A stretch of 64,000 nucleotides of DNA, from contig SDNP01000008.1 of NCBI GenBank assembly GCA_004524445.1, positions 1 to 64,000 of the forward strand, in the 5' to 3' direction. Position 1 is the stretch's first letter, and every line of letters starts with the position of its first letter. The notes beneath the pieces were generated by a model, which saw nothing but the letters and a program-made list of their open reading frames with translations, had not been told where the DNA came from and did not search any database. The DNA is from Candidatus Thorarchaeota archaeon (GTDB taxonomy: Archaea; Asgardarchaeota; Thorarchaeia; Thorarchaeales; Thorarchaeaceae). This document shows, one piece after another, positions 52,209 to 60,645 of this stretch. Both the position numbers and the translations under genes were made by a program.

Positions 52209-53216
52209 TCACTCCCTCCGTGATAGCATCTTTCTAATTTTTGATAGCACTAGATAAGTCACTGGGACCTTTACAAGAGCTTGCTCCTCTGGAGCCGAAC
52301 TGGCAGGCGGCTCTTCAGAAATTTCAGTTGCAGCATGCTTGTTGTAAAAGTATGCAACAATCAGTATGATTGGCGTTGGAAACGAGATGTAAAAACCTAC
52401 CCCAAACAGGAATTCCAGTATCAATGAAAATACTTCGAAAATAAATACAGAACTTGCCAGTAGTGCCGAGAGAACAAGTCTACGCCTGGAAGCATTTCCT
52501 CTCTTGAATTCCTGCAAAGTATAGATGAAATATGTTAGGGGGAATAGCACAAATATCGACAGCCATGCCACGGGGAACATTCCTAGTCTATATTCGAATG
52601 ATATTCCTCCTCCTTGGCTAGAGTATCGCGTTTCAAACCACGCTACAAAACCTATTGCTGCATAAATCATGGCAATAGAAAATGTGTCAGGTCCAACTCC
52701 CATAGAATAGAACATGGTGTAGATTGGAGCAAACACTAGGGAAACAAAGAAAACTATGGGCCAAATGTTTCGTGAATTTTTCTGGGGACTGTGCTTTGAT
52801 CTAAAACGTCTTAGAACAGGTAATAATACCGCAAATATGAGTAGCATCGAACCATAGTTTGTCAAGAATCTAGAGGGGGAATCGGTATACCCACCTGGAT
52901 ACCAACCGTAGACTTGAGTTGGAACGATAATCCATAGAACGATGATGGTCAGGATATATACGTAGACTGCTAATTGGGCCATTTGGTCTTTGCTCTTTTC
53001 ATCATTCATTCTGTACTTGAAATACGCACTGGGTAGCGTGATGAGTGCAAGATTGACCAGCTGAATGGCGAGCTGAGAAACCAAGGAGGGATATCTTCCA
53101 TAAAATAGGCCTTCAATGATAATTGGAGCTGAGGCATGGTATGAAATATTGTATGGAATAAGGAGTAAAATAAGGACTATTCCTATGAAACTCAGCCAAT
53201 ACCTCCTATTGCTCAC
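52209..53216 (-). CDS. Multi-TM membrane protein of unknown function
   Basis: This 335-residue protein has about eight TM helices and no recognised motif. It ends in a basic tail (SKIRKMLSRRE). It lies 77 bp upstream of the ABC ATPase TTG and could be cotranscribed with the transporter. Function unknown. Confidence 0.6.
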   Translation of the reverse strand: MSNRRYWLSFIGIVLILLLIPYNISYHASAPIIIEGLFYGRYPSLVSQLAIQLVNLALITLPSAYFKYRMNDEKSKDQMAQLAVYVYILTIIVLWIIVPTQVYGWYPGGYTDSPSRFLTNYGSMLLIFAVLLPVLRRFRSKHSPQKNSRNIWPIVFFVSLVFAPIYTMFYSMGVGPDTFSIAMIYAAIGFVAWFETRYSSQGGGISFEYRLGMFPVAWLSIFVLFPLTYFIYTLQEFKRGNASRRRLVLSALLASSVFIFEVFSLILEFLFGVGFYISFPTPIILIVAYFYNKHAATEISEEPPASSAPEEQALVKVPVTYLVLSKIRKMLSRRE

Positions 53217-53283
53217 CCCATGTCACTCCTGATATTCGATTCTCAAAATACATCGCGAAATAAAAAGGTTGATGGCTAACGCG

Positions 53284-53991
53284 TCATATATATCTCTGGT
53301 ACCTTATTTCAATTGGGACTTCATCTAAGAACTGAAGCTCCCAATCCGCAAGCTTTGTCCTCAATGCAAGTAAGCGGACTCCTTTATCACTTGCGTCATC
53401 AAGAGCGGCTCCAAATTCAGGATCCATCTGCCAATTCGGTGAAAAGACATGAGCATCTGGTCGTTGAATAACGAACACTACTGTAGCTTCATCGATAGCT
53501 TTTTCTTCCAGCAGAAGAGCCAAATGACGGACATGCCTTGCTCCACGGATGGTAGGCGCATCTGGAAACAATGCCCGTCCGTCTTGTACCAATGTACAAG
53601 ACTTCACTTCTATCAGAATGCTTCTTTCACCCTCTAATCTAAAATCGAATCTTCCACTATGATATGATGGTTCACTTTTGACTACCTCATACCCTTCAAA
53701 TTGTGGTAATTCATGATTTGAGAGCATCCGATACATGAATCTGTTTGGTTTGTTTGAATCGATAGAAATCAATACATCATTATGTTTGACTGCAATGAGG
53801 TCATAGTCAGTCTTCCTTTGAGGGCCTGGCTTTTCTTCAATGTACATTTCTTTTCCTTTGACCATTAGCTCTTTCATGCGACCCGGATTTGGAATGAAAA
53901 CATCGTTCTTCTGCCCGCTACAAATGACTGTACCTAGGAATCTATTTTTTCTTTCCAAAAACTGACACTGTTGGATTCTGTTCAGGAACAT
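53284..53991 (-). CDS. sfsA: SfsA-family DNA-binding/nuclease-fold protein
   Basis: This 235-residue protein matches SfsA: RFLGTVICSGQKNDVFIPNP, GRMKELMVKGKEMYIEE, YRMLSNHELPQFEGY, SRFDFRLEGERSILIEVKS with the PD-(D/E)xK-like acidic residues, and LFPDAPTIRGARHVRHL. SfsA carries an OB fold plus nuclease-like domain; its true role is uncertain beyond DNA binding and a link to sugar fermentation in E. coli. Stand-alone gene. Confidence 0.92.
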   Translation of the reverse strand: MFLNRIQQCQFLERKNRFLGTVICSGQKNDVFIPNPGRMKELMVKGKEMYIEEKPGPQRKTDYDLIAVKHNDVLISIDSNKPNRFMYRMLSNHELPQFEGYEVVKSEPSYHSGRFDFRLEGERSILIEVKSCTLVQDGRALFPDAPTIRGARHVRHLALLLEEKAIDEATVVFVIQRPDAHVFSPNWQMDPEFGAALDDASDKGVRLLALRTKLADWELQFLDEVPIEIRYQRYI

Positions 53992-54061
53992 TACTTCCGT
54001 TTCGATTTTGGAATTTCAATGATTACCAGTCAATAAGCCTTCTGAAACAGCCCTCTACTCG

Positions 54062-55234
54062 CTAGATGAACTCCGTCAGAACCATTTGTAACTCATTTCT
54101 CGAGAGACTCGAAACCTTCACCCCGATCAGACGTAATTGTCTAGCAAAATCTAATTCTTCTTCCAGCAATGAGATAGCGGTCTTTTCCAACGCTATTCCG
54201 TCATTTGTATCGATAGGCAGGGAGCGGCTTCTTTGAATTGTTTCATAATCGGCATACCGTAGTTTGAGAGTAACAGTTCTGAACCAAAGTTTCTTTTCAT
54301 GTAGTTTTCTCGTGATACGGGCACTGATTGAACGAATCTCAGATTTCAGAAAATCGAGATTTTCAGCATCAACATCTTGCATGAATGTTCTATCTTTACT
54401 GATTGACTTCCTTATTCTTGGACCATTGTCTATCAAGGAGCGTTCATCTATGCCTAAGGCGCGATTAAGTAACCATTCAGAACCTTTACCCATAATCGGA
54501 TATAATTCGGTGATGGTCATTGCCTGCAATTGACGAATCTTTTCAATCCCATGGTCTCCGAGACGCTCTGAAGTTTTAGGCCCTATTCCGGGGATGGCTT
54601 GCAGTGGAAGTGGGGCAAGGAATTTAGCTCGCTCTTCCAAGCCTTGACCAACAACGGTTATGCCCTCAGGTTTCTCAATGTCCGAGGCAATCTTGGCCAG
54701 AGTCATATTCGGTGCCACACCTATTGAACATGGAAGACTTGTTTCTTCCTTCACAGCTTTCTGTATCAACCTAGCCAATTTCGCAGCATCTTCTTGAGTT
54801 CTACAGCTGTCTGTTGTTTCTATGTAGGCTTCGTCAATACTTGCTCTTCGCACACGTTCGCCATCAGCATATTGCCTGAGAACATCCATAAATTCATCAG
54901 AAGCCTCCGTATAACTCGAAAAGTCACCCTGAACAAAAATCGCATCTGGACATAGTTTATAGGCTTTTGAAACGGGCATTCCTGATTTTATGCCAAATCT
55001 TCGAGCTTCATATGATGCTGCTCGTACCACACCTCGGCCTCTGCCTTTCTTTGGATCGTGTCCTACGCAGACAGGTTGACCCACTAACTCAGGGTAATGG
55101 CGATATTGCTCAACCGAAGCGAAGAATGCATCCATATCAATATGCATTATCCACCTTTTCAATCCAGCACCCAAGGATATGTCCCCTAGTAATCCTTTCT
55201 CAGTTTTGTGATTTAATGATTCACTTGAAACCAC
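54062..55234 (-). CDS. dinB: DNA polymerase IV (Y family)
   Basis: This 390-residue translesion polymerase has IMHIDMDAFFASVEQ (catalytic Asp), VGHDPKKGRGRGVVRAASYE, RRASIDEAYIETT with SIDEAY, CSIGVAPNMTLAKIASD and the thumb HhH IPGIGPKTSERL. It has a 28-residue N-terminal extension before the catalytic motif, so the true start may be internal. It lacks the C-terminal PIP motif that I would expect, which cannot be verified by eye. Role: DNA damage bypass. Confidence 0.93.
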   Translation of the reverse strand: MVSSESLNHKTEKGLLGDISLGAGLKRWIMHIDMDAFFASVEQYRHYPELVGQPVCVGHDPKKGRGRGVVRAASYEARRFGIKSGMPVSKAYKLCPDAIFVQGDFSSYTEASDEFMDVLRQYADGERVRRASIDEAYIETTDSCRTQEDAAKLARLIQKAVKEETSLPCSIGVAPNMTLAKIASDIEKPEGITVVGQGLEERAKFLAPLPLQAIPGIGPKTSERLGDHGIEKIRQLQAMTITELYPIMGKGSEWLLNRALGIDERSLIDNGPRIRKSISKDRTFMQDVDAENLDFLKSEIRSISARITRKLHEKKLWFRTVTLKLRYADYETIQRSRSLPIDTNDGIALEKTAISLLEEELDFARQLRLIGVKVSSLSRNELQMVLTEFI

Positions 55235-55274
55235 ATTAGGTGAGTGGAGAGTAGAGCGAATCTATTATGTCGGA

Positions 55275-56252
55275 TTATGAAGATTCGGAGTTAATCATGG
55301 CATAGTAGTTTTCGAAGAATGAGCTGAGATCCACATTTCCACCACTTAGAATCACTCCAATTCTCTGTTTTTGAAACCTTTTTCCTTCACTCAAGAGGGC
55401 AGCTAATGGCACTGCTCCTGACGGCTCAACTACTAGTTTCATTCTCTCCCACAGCAGTCGCATTGCATCTACAATCTCAGTTTCAGTAACAAGTACGATT
55501 TCATCGACATTTTCAGAAATGATATTAAAGGTGAGCTCAGCAAGGCTAGTTCGCAAGCCGTCTGCTATTGTATTGGGTTTGATGCTGGGGTAAATTTTAC
55601 CATCCCTAATTGAACGGTATGCATCATCTGCCTGCTTCGGTTCCGCTCCTATTACTTTCGTGGATTCCGAAAGGCCCTTGACAGCAATACTAGTTCCGCT
55701 GATAAGACCACCTCCCCCTATTGGGCAGAATAATGCATCTAACTCCCCGTACTCTTGCACAAGCTCCAGAGCAGCAGTGCCTGCCCCCGCTATTATTTGC
55801 TCATTATCATAGGGATGTATCAAGAAATACCCATGCTGCTTTACAAGCTCATTTGCAGTATAGACCCTGCTTTCAACAGTAGGCTCGCAGAATACTATTG
55901 AAGCGCCATAGCCTCTGGTGGCATCAACCTTAACCTGTGGAGCATTACTTGGCATCACAATTGTAGCTTTCACGCCGAGCTTCGAGGCTGCCAGCGAAAG
56001 CGCCTGTGCATGATTACCTGAGGAATGCGTTACAACACCCCGTGTCTTTTGTTCTTCGTCTAATTGTGAAACAGCATTCAGGGCTCCTCTGAATTTGAAG
56101 GCGCCAACACGCTGGAAGTTTTCACATTTGAAGAATACTTCAGAGTTAGTCATTTCATTGATAGTATTCGATGTCATGACAGGTGTCTTGATTACATGCT
56201 CCCTAATGCGTGAATGTGCCTCTTGTACATCTTGTAAGGAAATCATCTTCAT
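55275..56252 (-). CDS. Threonine dehydratase / serine racemase-like PLP enzyme
   Basis: This 325-residue fold-type II PLP enzyme has VGAFKFRGALNAV (PLP Lys), HSSGNHAQALSLAA (Asn), IGGGGLISG (Gly-rich phosphate loop), LVVEPSGAVPL and a late SGGNVD. It lacks the ACT regulatory domain of biosynthetic IlvA, so it is a catabolic threonine/serine dehydratase or racemase. It lies 40 bp before the polymerase gene on the same strand. Confidence 0.88.
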   Translation of the reverse strand: MKMISLQDVQEAHSRIREHVIKTPVMTSNTINEMTNSEVFFKCENFQRVGAFKFRGALNAVSQLDEEQKTRGVVTHSSGNHAQALSLAASKLGVKATIVMPSNAPQVKVDATRGYGASIVFCEPTVESRVYTANELVKQHGYFLIHPYDNEQIIAGAGTAALELVQEYGELDALFCPIGGGGLISGTSIAVKGLSESTKVIGAEPKQADDAYRSIRDGKIYPSIKPNTIADGLRTSLAELTFNIISENVDEIVLVTETEIVDAMRLLWERMKLVVEPSGAVPLAALLSEGKRFQKQRIGVILSGGNVDLSSFFENYYAMINSESS

Positions 56253-56391
56253 CAGCTTTCTAGTCCCTGAATCTGATGCAATCAGTATGATTGCTTGGAA
56301 ACAGCATCAATCACCTCTCATCATAAGACTATCCATCAGAAGATGCCCTCAATGCAGATCTACTTTCTGTTTTGTCACAGACTCAAACGAC

Positions 56392-56859
56392 CTATTCATC
56401 ATCCCATAGGCCTACAGGCCCTGGGGGCGGGCTAAACTTGTAGATCAGAATAGAAGCTATGAATGGTATAGGCACAGGCATTCCAAATGGAAAAATATCT
56501 CCAGCGGCAAGTCTTGATAAGAAAGAAATTGAAGCTGAAAAAGCTATTGGCATTTCACTCAATACCCCCAGCAGTGCTGTTGCCATTTTTGATGCCTTTG
56601 CACGATATAACCTATACATTTGCAGAGCGAGTAGAAACCTGAATGGAGAGAAGAACAGGAGATTAGGAATGATGATTGTCATTGGATAGATTTGAAAAAT
56701 CGATTCCTGTGAGAAGGGGTTCCAAGATGAGAAAATCCAAAACATTGAGTATTCTATGCGGCCTGATATAAATACGAGAGTGACTTGTAAAGGCACCAAC
56801 AAACCAAGAAATGCGATCAGCAGACCTATGCATAATGCATACCGGGAGTCATTTTTCAT
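56392..56859 (-). CDS. Small membrane protein of unknown function
   Basis: A protein of about 155 residues with four hydrophobic segments, starting at the ATG at 56859 (GGGT upstream) rather than at the track's TTG. No motif is recognised. Position 103 bp downstream of the nitroreductase gene on the same strand. Confidence 0.55.
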   Translation of the reverse strand: MKNDSRYALCIGLLIAFLGLLVPLQVTLVFISGRIEYSMFWIFSSWNPFSQESIFQIYPMTIIIPNLLFFSPFRFLLALQMYRLYRAKASKMATALLGVLSEMPIAFSASISFLSRLAAGDIFPFGMPVPIPFIASILIYKFSPPPGPVGLWDDE

Positions 56860-56961
56860 TCTATTTACCCTCGCTACACATTCTAATGAATTCGTTCCTT
56901 CCAATATCCGACGCTATCGGAAAACCAGTCCTTTCAGTGTTGCACGGTTCTTTATCTGATT

Positions 56962-57474
56962 TTATTTTTCTTGACCATATTTTCCGTAAGACACAATATC
57001 TTCAAGGGGTTTTCGCGTCTTTGTCGGCGTGGTGCGACTATATCCTAGTGAAACGCAGCAGATAACCCGATACTTGTCAGGAATATCCAACAACTGTTTG
57101 AATTTGGGTTCAATCGAGGTGTCTCTAACTCCCATCCAACATGTGCCAAGTCCTTGGGCATAAGCAGCCAATAGCATATTCTGTACTGCATTGTGTGGGT
57201 CTGCGAGATGGTACTTGGGGTGGGATTCAGGGTCACCAAGCACAACAATAACAACCGGTGATTCTGCCATGAATCTGCCATACGTGTGCTGATTAGCCAT
57301 TGTATTCCGAGCACCAGGGTCCCTAACCACAATGAAATGCCAAGGTTGCTTGTTGGATGCTGACGGGGCCCATCTTCCTGCTTCTAAAACCTTCTCTAGC
57401 TTATCATCTTCAACAGGGGCATCCTTGTATTTCCTTATACTTCTTCGCTCTCGAATAGCCTCTAATACATCCAT
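56962..57474 (-). CDS. Nitroreductase-family flavoprotein
   Basis: This 170-residue FMN-binding protein has the nitroreductase pattern: IRERRSIRKYKDAPVEDD, AGRWAPSASNKQPWHFIVV and QNMLLAAYAQGLGTCWMG, ending in LGYSRTTP. It would reduce nitro compounds, quinones or flavins with NAD(P)H. Common in anaerobes. Physiological substrate unknown. Confidence 0.9.
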   Translation of the reverse strand: MDVLEAIRERRSIRKYKDAPVEDDKLEKVLEAGRWAPSASNKQPWHFIVVRDPGARNTMANQHTYGRFMAESPVVIVVLGDPESHPKYHLADPHNAVQNMLLAAYAQGLGTCWMGVRDTSIEPKFKQLLDIPDKYRVICCVSLGYSRTTPTKTRKPLEDIVSYGKYGQEK

Positions 57475-57535
57475 GGTTGGTCACATTATATGAATAAATT
57501 AGGCGTTTTAAATGACTGGTTAACTACTCGGTTCA

Positions 57536-59053
57536 TTGACTGTACAGAACATAACACTCAAAATCAATACGAGCAAGCGTCGATTTAGCTATGACTCGGA
57601 GAACAATTCCATGTTTGTGAAGACAGATAGAAAGGAACTAACGAGCATCGGTGTAGACATCGGGTCATCTACATCGCATGTTGTCTTCAGTAAGATCATA
57701 TTAGAAAAAGACATTAAAAGCCGCACCGAGAAATTCGAGATTGTAGACAAGGAAGTTATTTTCTCCGGACCAATACATTTGACACCATTCAAAGATGCTC
57801 ACACTATTGACTATGTTGCGCTTCAGAATCTCCTATTGTCTGACTATAAGGCAGCGGGCATGTCTATAGGGGATATCGACACAGGAGCGGTCATTATTAC
57901 GGGAGAGAGTGCCAAGAAGCAAAATGCAGAACAAATTGTGGAGATGCTAGCAGGAGAAGCAGGCAAATTCGTTGCAGCAACTGCGGGTCCGAATTTTGAG
58001 TCAGTGCTGGCAGCTCATGGTTCTGGAGCAATCGCCTTGTCGGAGGAGTCAGGTTTGACTGTGATGAATATAGACATTGGAGGTGGCTCTTCTAACATAG
58101 CTATTTGTAGAAACGGGAAAATAACTGATACTGGTGCCATCAATGTAGGAGGGCGACTTGTAGCTTTTGAAAAGGATGACATCATTACACGATTGGAGGA
58201 AACCGGCAGAAAAATAGGAGAGGTCATAGGTGTTGATTTACAACTAGGCTCCAGACTTGATGACAGCCAAAAACGGCATTTGGCGAAAACTCTCGCTGAG
58301 GCTCTTGTCGATACTCTTACGGGAAAACCCAATAACCCAGTTTCGGAAATGCTATTGATGACAGAACCTCTACCTGAGCACAATCATGTCGATATCATCA
58401 CATTTTCTGGCGGAGTAGCTGAATTCATCTACGGAAGGGAAAAGCAGGAATACAACGATATTGGAAAAGAGCTTGCAGATGCGATCATTGGCCTCATGCA
58501 GGAGAAGGGTCTACAATATCAGGAGCCGGCACAACGCATTCGTGCAACAGTCATTGGAGCTGGTCAATTTAGTCTTAGAGTCAGTGGTTCAACAACTTTC
58601 CTATCCTCAGGCATTGAGTATCCGATTAGAAATCTACCAGCTGTTATTCCCTACGTTGAGAAAGGCACAACACGGAGGAACGAAGTGACTAGAGCACTAC
58701 GGCGCGCTTTTCAGCGCTTTGATTTGGTCGAGGGAGAGGACCCATTCATTTTGACTTTCAGAGATGCAGTTCGTCCATCCTATGATAATCTATGCGAATT
58801 TGCCCATGGCGTTGTGAATGCATTACCGAATACAGTAAGGAAAAATGAACCGATTATGATGTGTTTCGACACGGATGTGGGAAACAGCGTCGGAAATGTC
58901 ATGAAACGTGAAACTGCCATTACCAACGAAATCTTGGCTATTGATGAAATTTCTCTTGAAGAGGGTGATTTTATTGATATCGGAGAACCAATCATTGAAG
59001 GGGTCGTTGTACCGGTTATTGTGAAGACATTGATTTTCGATTCCAAGCAATGA
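57536..59053 (+). CDS. eutA: EutA-like ethanolamine ammonia-lyase reactivating factor
   Basis: This 505-residue ASKHA ATPase has the EutA signature: LTSIGVDIGSSTSHVVFSKI, EVIFSGPIHLTPF, GAVIITGESAKKQNAEQI, FVAATAGPNFESVLAAHGSG, VMNIDIGGGSSNIAICRNG and TFSGGVAEFIYG. EutA removes damaged adenosylcobalamin from ethanolamine ammonia-lyase. EutB/EutC are not in the window. The start is uncertain: TTG 57536 or ATG 57611 (MFVKTDRKELTSIG). The stop lies 56 bp before the GNAT gene on the same strand. Confidence 0.88.
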   Translation: MTVQNITLKINTSKRRFSYDSENNSMFVKTDRKELTSIGVDIGSSTSHVVFSKIILEKDIKSRTEKFEIVDKEVIFSGPIHLTPFKDAHTIDYVALQNLLLSDYKAAGMSIGDIDTGAVIITGESAKKQNAEQIVEMLAGEAGKFVAATAGPNFESVLAAHGSGAIALSEESGLTVMNIDIGGGSSNIAICRNGKITDTGAINVGGRLVAFEKDDIITRLEETGRKIGEVIGVDLQLGSRLDDSQKRHLAKTLAEALVDTLTGKPNNPVSEMLLMTEPLPEHNHVDIITFSGGVAEFIYGREKQEYNDIGKELADAIIGLMQEKGLQYQEPAQRIRATVIGAGQFSLRVSGSTTFLSSGIEYPIRNLPAVIPYVEKGTTRRNEVTRALRRAFQRFDLVEGEDPFILTFRDAVRPSYDNLCEFAHGVVNALPNTVRKNEPIMMCFDTDVGNSVGNVMKRETAITNEILAIDEISLEEGDFIDIGEPIIEGVVVPVIVKTLIFDSKQ

Positions 59054-59108
59054 TTTAACTGGATGATTGATTTACGACCAACCAAATGGGTCAAGAGCTG
59101 ATAGTAAG

Positions 59109-59975
59109 ATGGCTGTAATCCGTGACATTAGAAAAGATGACATGCCCGACATCTTGGAGATATCAAAGAATGTTTGGGGGGGACATGATTACCTACCTCG
59201 TCATATCAATGACTGGCTTAAAGATCCCGATTGCCATACCTTCGGTACAGAAGTGGATGGAAAACTCATTGCTATTGCCAATCTTCGGGTCATAGATGGC
59301 GGAAATACAGCTTGGTTTGAGGGATTGCGAGTTCATCCTAATCACCGAGAACAGGGGTACGCAAATAGGCTCACTGATCATCTTGTCGAGGTTTCTCATG
59401 ACATTGGAGTTGAGAGAGTAAGATATACAACAGCCAAGGATAATGTGGAGTCACTAGCACTCGCTAAGAGAATTGGCCTTGAGAAAATACTTGAGATGTA
59501 CGTCTTCTGGAAGGGGGATTTGTTGGAGCTTGATTGGAGCTACTCGGAGAGAGAGGTACTACAAGTAAGCCCTCGTGACGTACAAGAATTACTGGAAGAG
59601 AATGTTTTCGAATTCCTTCATCCTGTGATCATTCATGATTGGAAGGCTTGGGAGTTTACCGACCAATCTTTGCAGGATCTTGGGCAAAAGTGCTGTTACT
59701 ATCTGAGCCGGGAGAAAGATGCTGTGACTGGACTCTCCGTTGGGGGAATCAGGAAGGAGGCAGATAGCGATCAATGGTCATTTACAGTTTATGCTACAAA
59801 TGAGGAGGCGTTTCTTTCGCATCTTTCTTTTCATCTTGATTTGGCCTGCGACCAACAATTTGATGCAGTAATGTGTATTGCTGAAAGTGCTTTTGAAAGC
59901 ACAATTGAGAGTCTTCCTTGGTTTACTGACGATATTCATGGAACTAGGATTATTCTGTTTAACAAAGAGTTATAG
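59109..59975 (+). CDS. GNAT-family acetyltransferase, two-domain
   Basis: This 288-residue protein starts at the ATG at 59109 (MAVIRDIRKDDMPDILEI), preceded by GTAA. The N-terminal GNAT fold has the acetyl-CoA loop GLRVHPNHREQGYANRLTD; the C-terminal half (about 140 residues) is a second, degenerate domain. The substrate is unknown. Possibly cotranscribed with eutA. Confidence 0.82.
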   Translation: MAVIRDIRKDDMPDILEISKNVWGGHDYLPRHINDWLKDPDCHTFGTEVDGKLIAIANLRVIDGGNTAWFEGLRVHPNHREQGYANRLTDHLVEVSHDIGVERVRYTTAKDNVESLALAKRIGLEKILEMYVFWKGDLLELDWSYSEREVLQVSPRDVQELLEENVFEFLHPVIIHDWKAWEFTDQSLQDLGQKCCYYLSREKDAVTGLSVGGIRKEADSDQWSFTVYATNEEAFLSHLSFHLDLACDQQFDAVMCIAESAFESTIESLPWFTDDIHGTRIILFNKEL

Positions 59976-60125
59976 CGTAATAGCCAATGACTGAGCGCTA
60001 ACTGGAAATTCAGGGGGTATAACCTGATCTAACTTCAACAGAAAGATCGCAATGATGGCTAGATTACGATTATATTACTGGCATACTTCCGCAGACTTGA
60101 CTCGATTTAGCGGCCTGTTGGACAA

Positions 60126-60581
60126 CTAGAAATTTGTTTCAGTATATCTAGGCTCAAGATCCTCAAACCATTCTGCAACTTTGGCTTCATCTACTCTGTC
60201 AGATGTTGGCATGTAGGGTTTGATATCGACCACAGGGGTTTCATCGAATGCATCAATTTGGTCGATGACAAGATGTTTCTTTTCTTCGTCAACAGACAGC
60301 AGATTTACGATAGACAGGGCAATGGGTGTGGGACGGTGGCTGGATCTTGTGGCAAATACACCTGATTCTTTTGCCTCTGGAATGTGTGGAGGCTTTGCTC
60401 TCAGATGATTTCTTGCTTCTTCATTGTCATTCTCCGTAAGCCACCACAGCACGACAAGATGAGAAAATCTGTCGAGATTTTGGACTCCTGTCCAATATTT
60501 GTCAAAGACTCTGATGGCGGTATAGTCATCTTCACGAACAATTTTCCCTATGGCTGTTGCTTTCATGTCTTCTTTTATCAT
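60126..60581 (-). CDS. trmO: TrmO-type tRNA N6-methyltransferase (TsaA/YaeB)
   Basis: This 151-residue protein matches TrmO/VirR: ATAIGKIVREDDYTAIRVF, SHLVVLWWLT, GVFATRSSHRPTPIALSIV and VDIKPYMPTSD. The E. coli homologue methylates t6A37 in tRNA. M1 and M6 are both possible starts. A 150-bp gap with no gene separates it from the GNAT protein. Confidence 0.9.
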   Translation of the reverse strand: MIKEDMKATAIGKIVREDDYTAIRVFDKYWTGVQNLDRFSHLVVLWWLTENDNEEARNHLRAKPPHIPEAKESGVFATRSSHRPTPIALSIVNLLSVDEEKKHLVIDQIDAFDETPVVDIKPYMPTSDRVDEAKVAEWFEDLEPRYTETNF

Positions 60582-60645
60582 TCAAATCACTGGTCTGCAA
60601 CAAAATTAGTAAAATCATTCTTAATTGTGCTTTCTGTAGCGGAAT

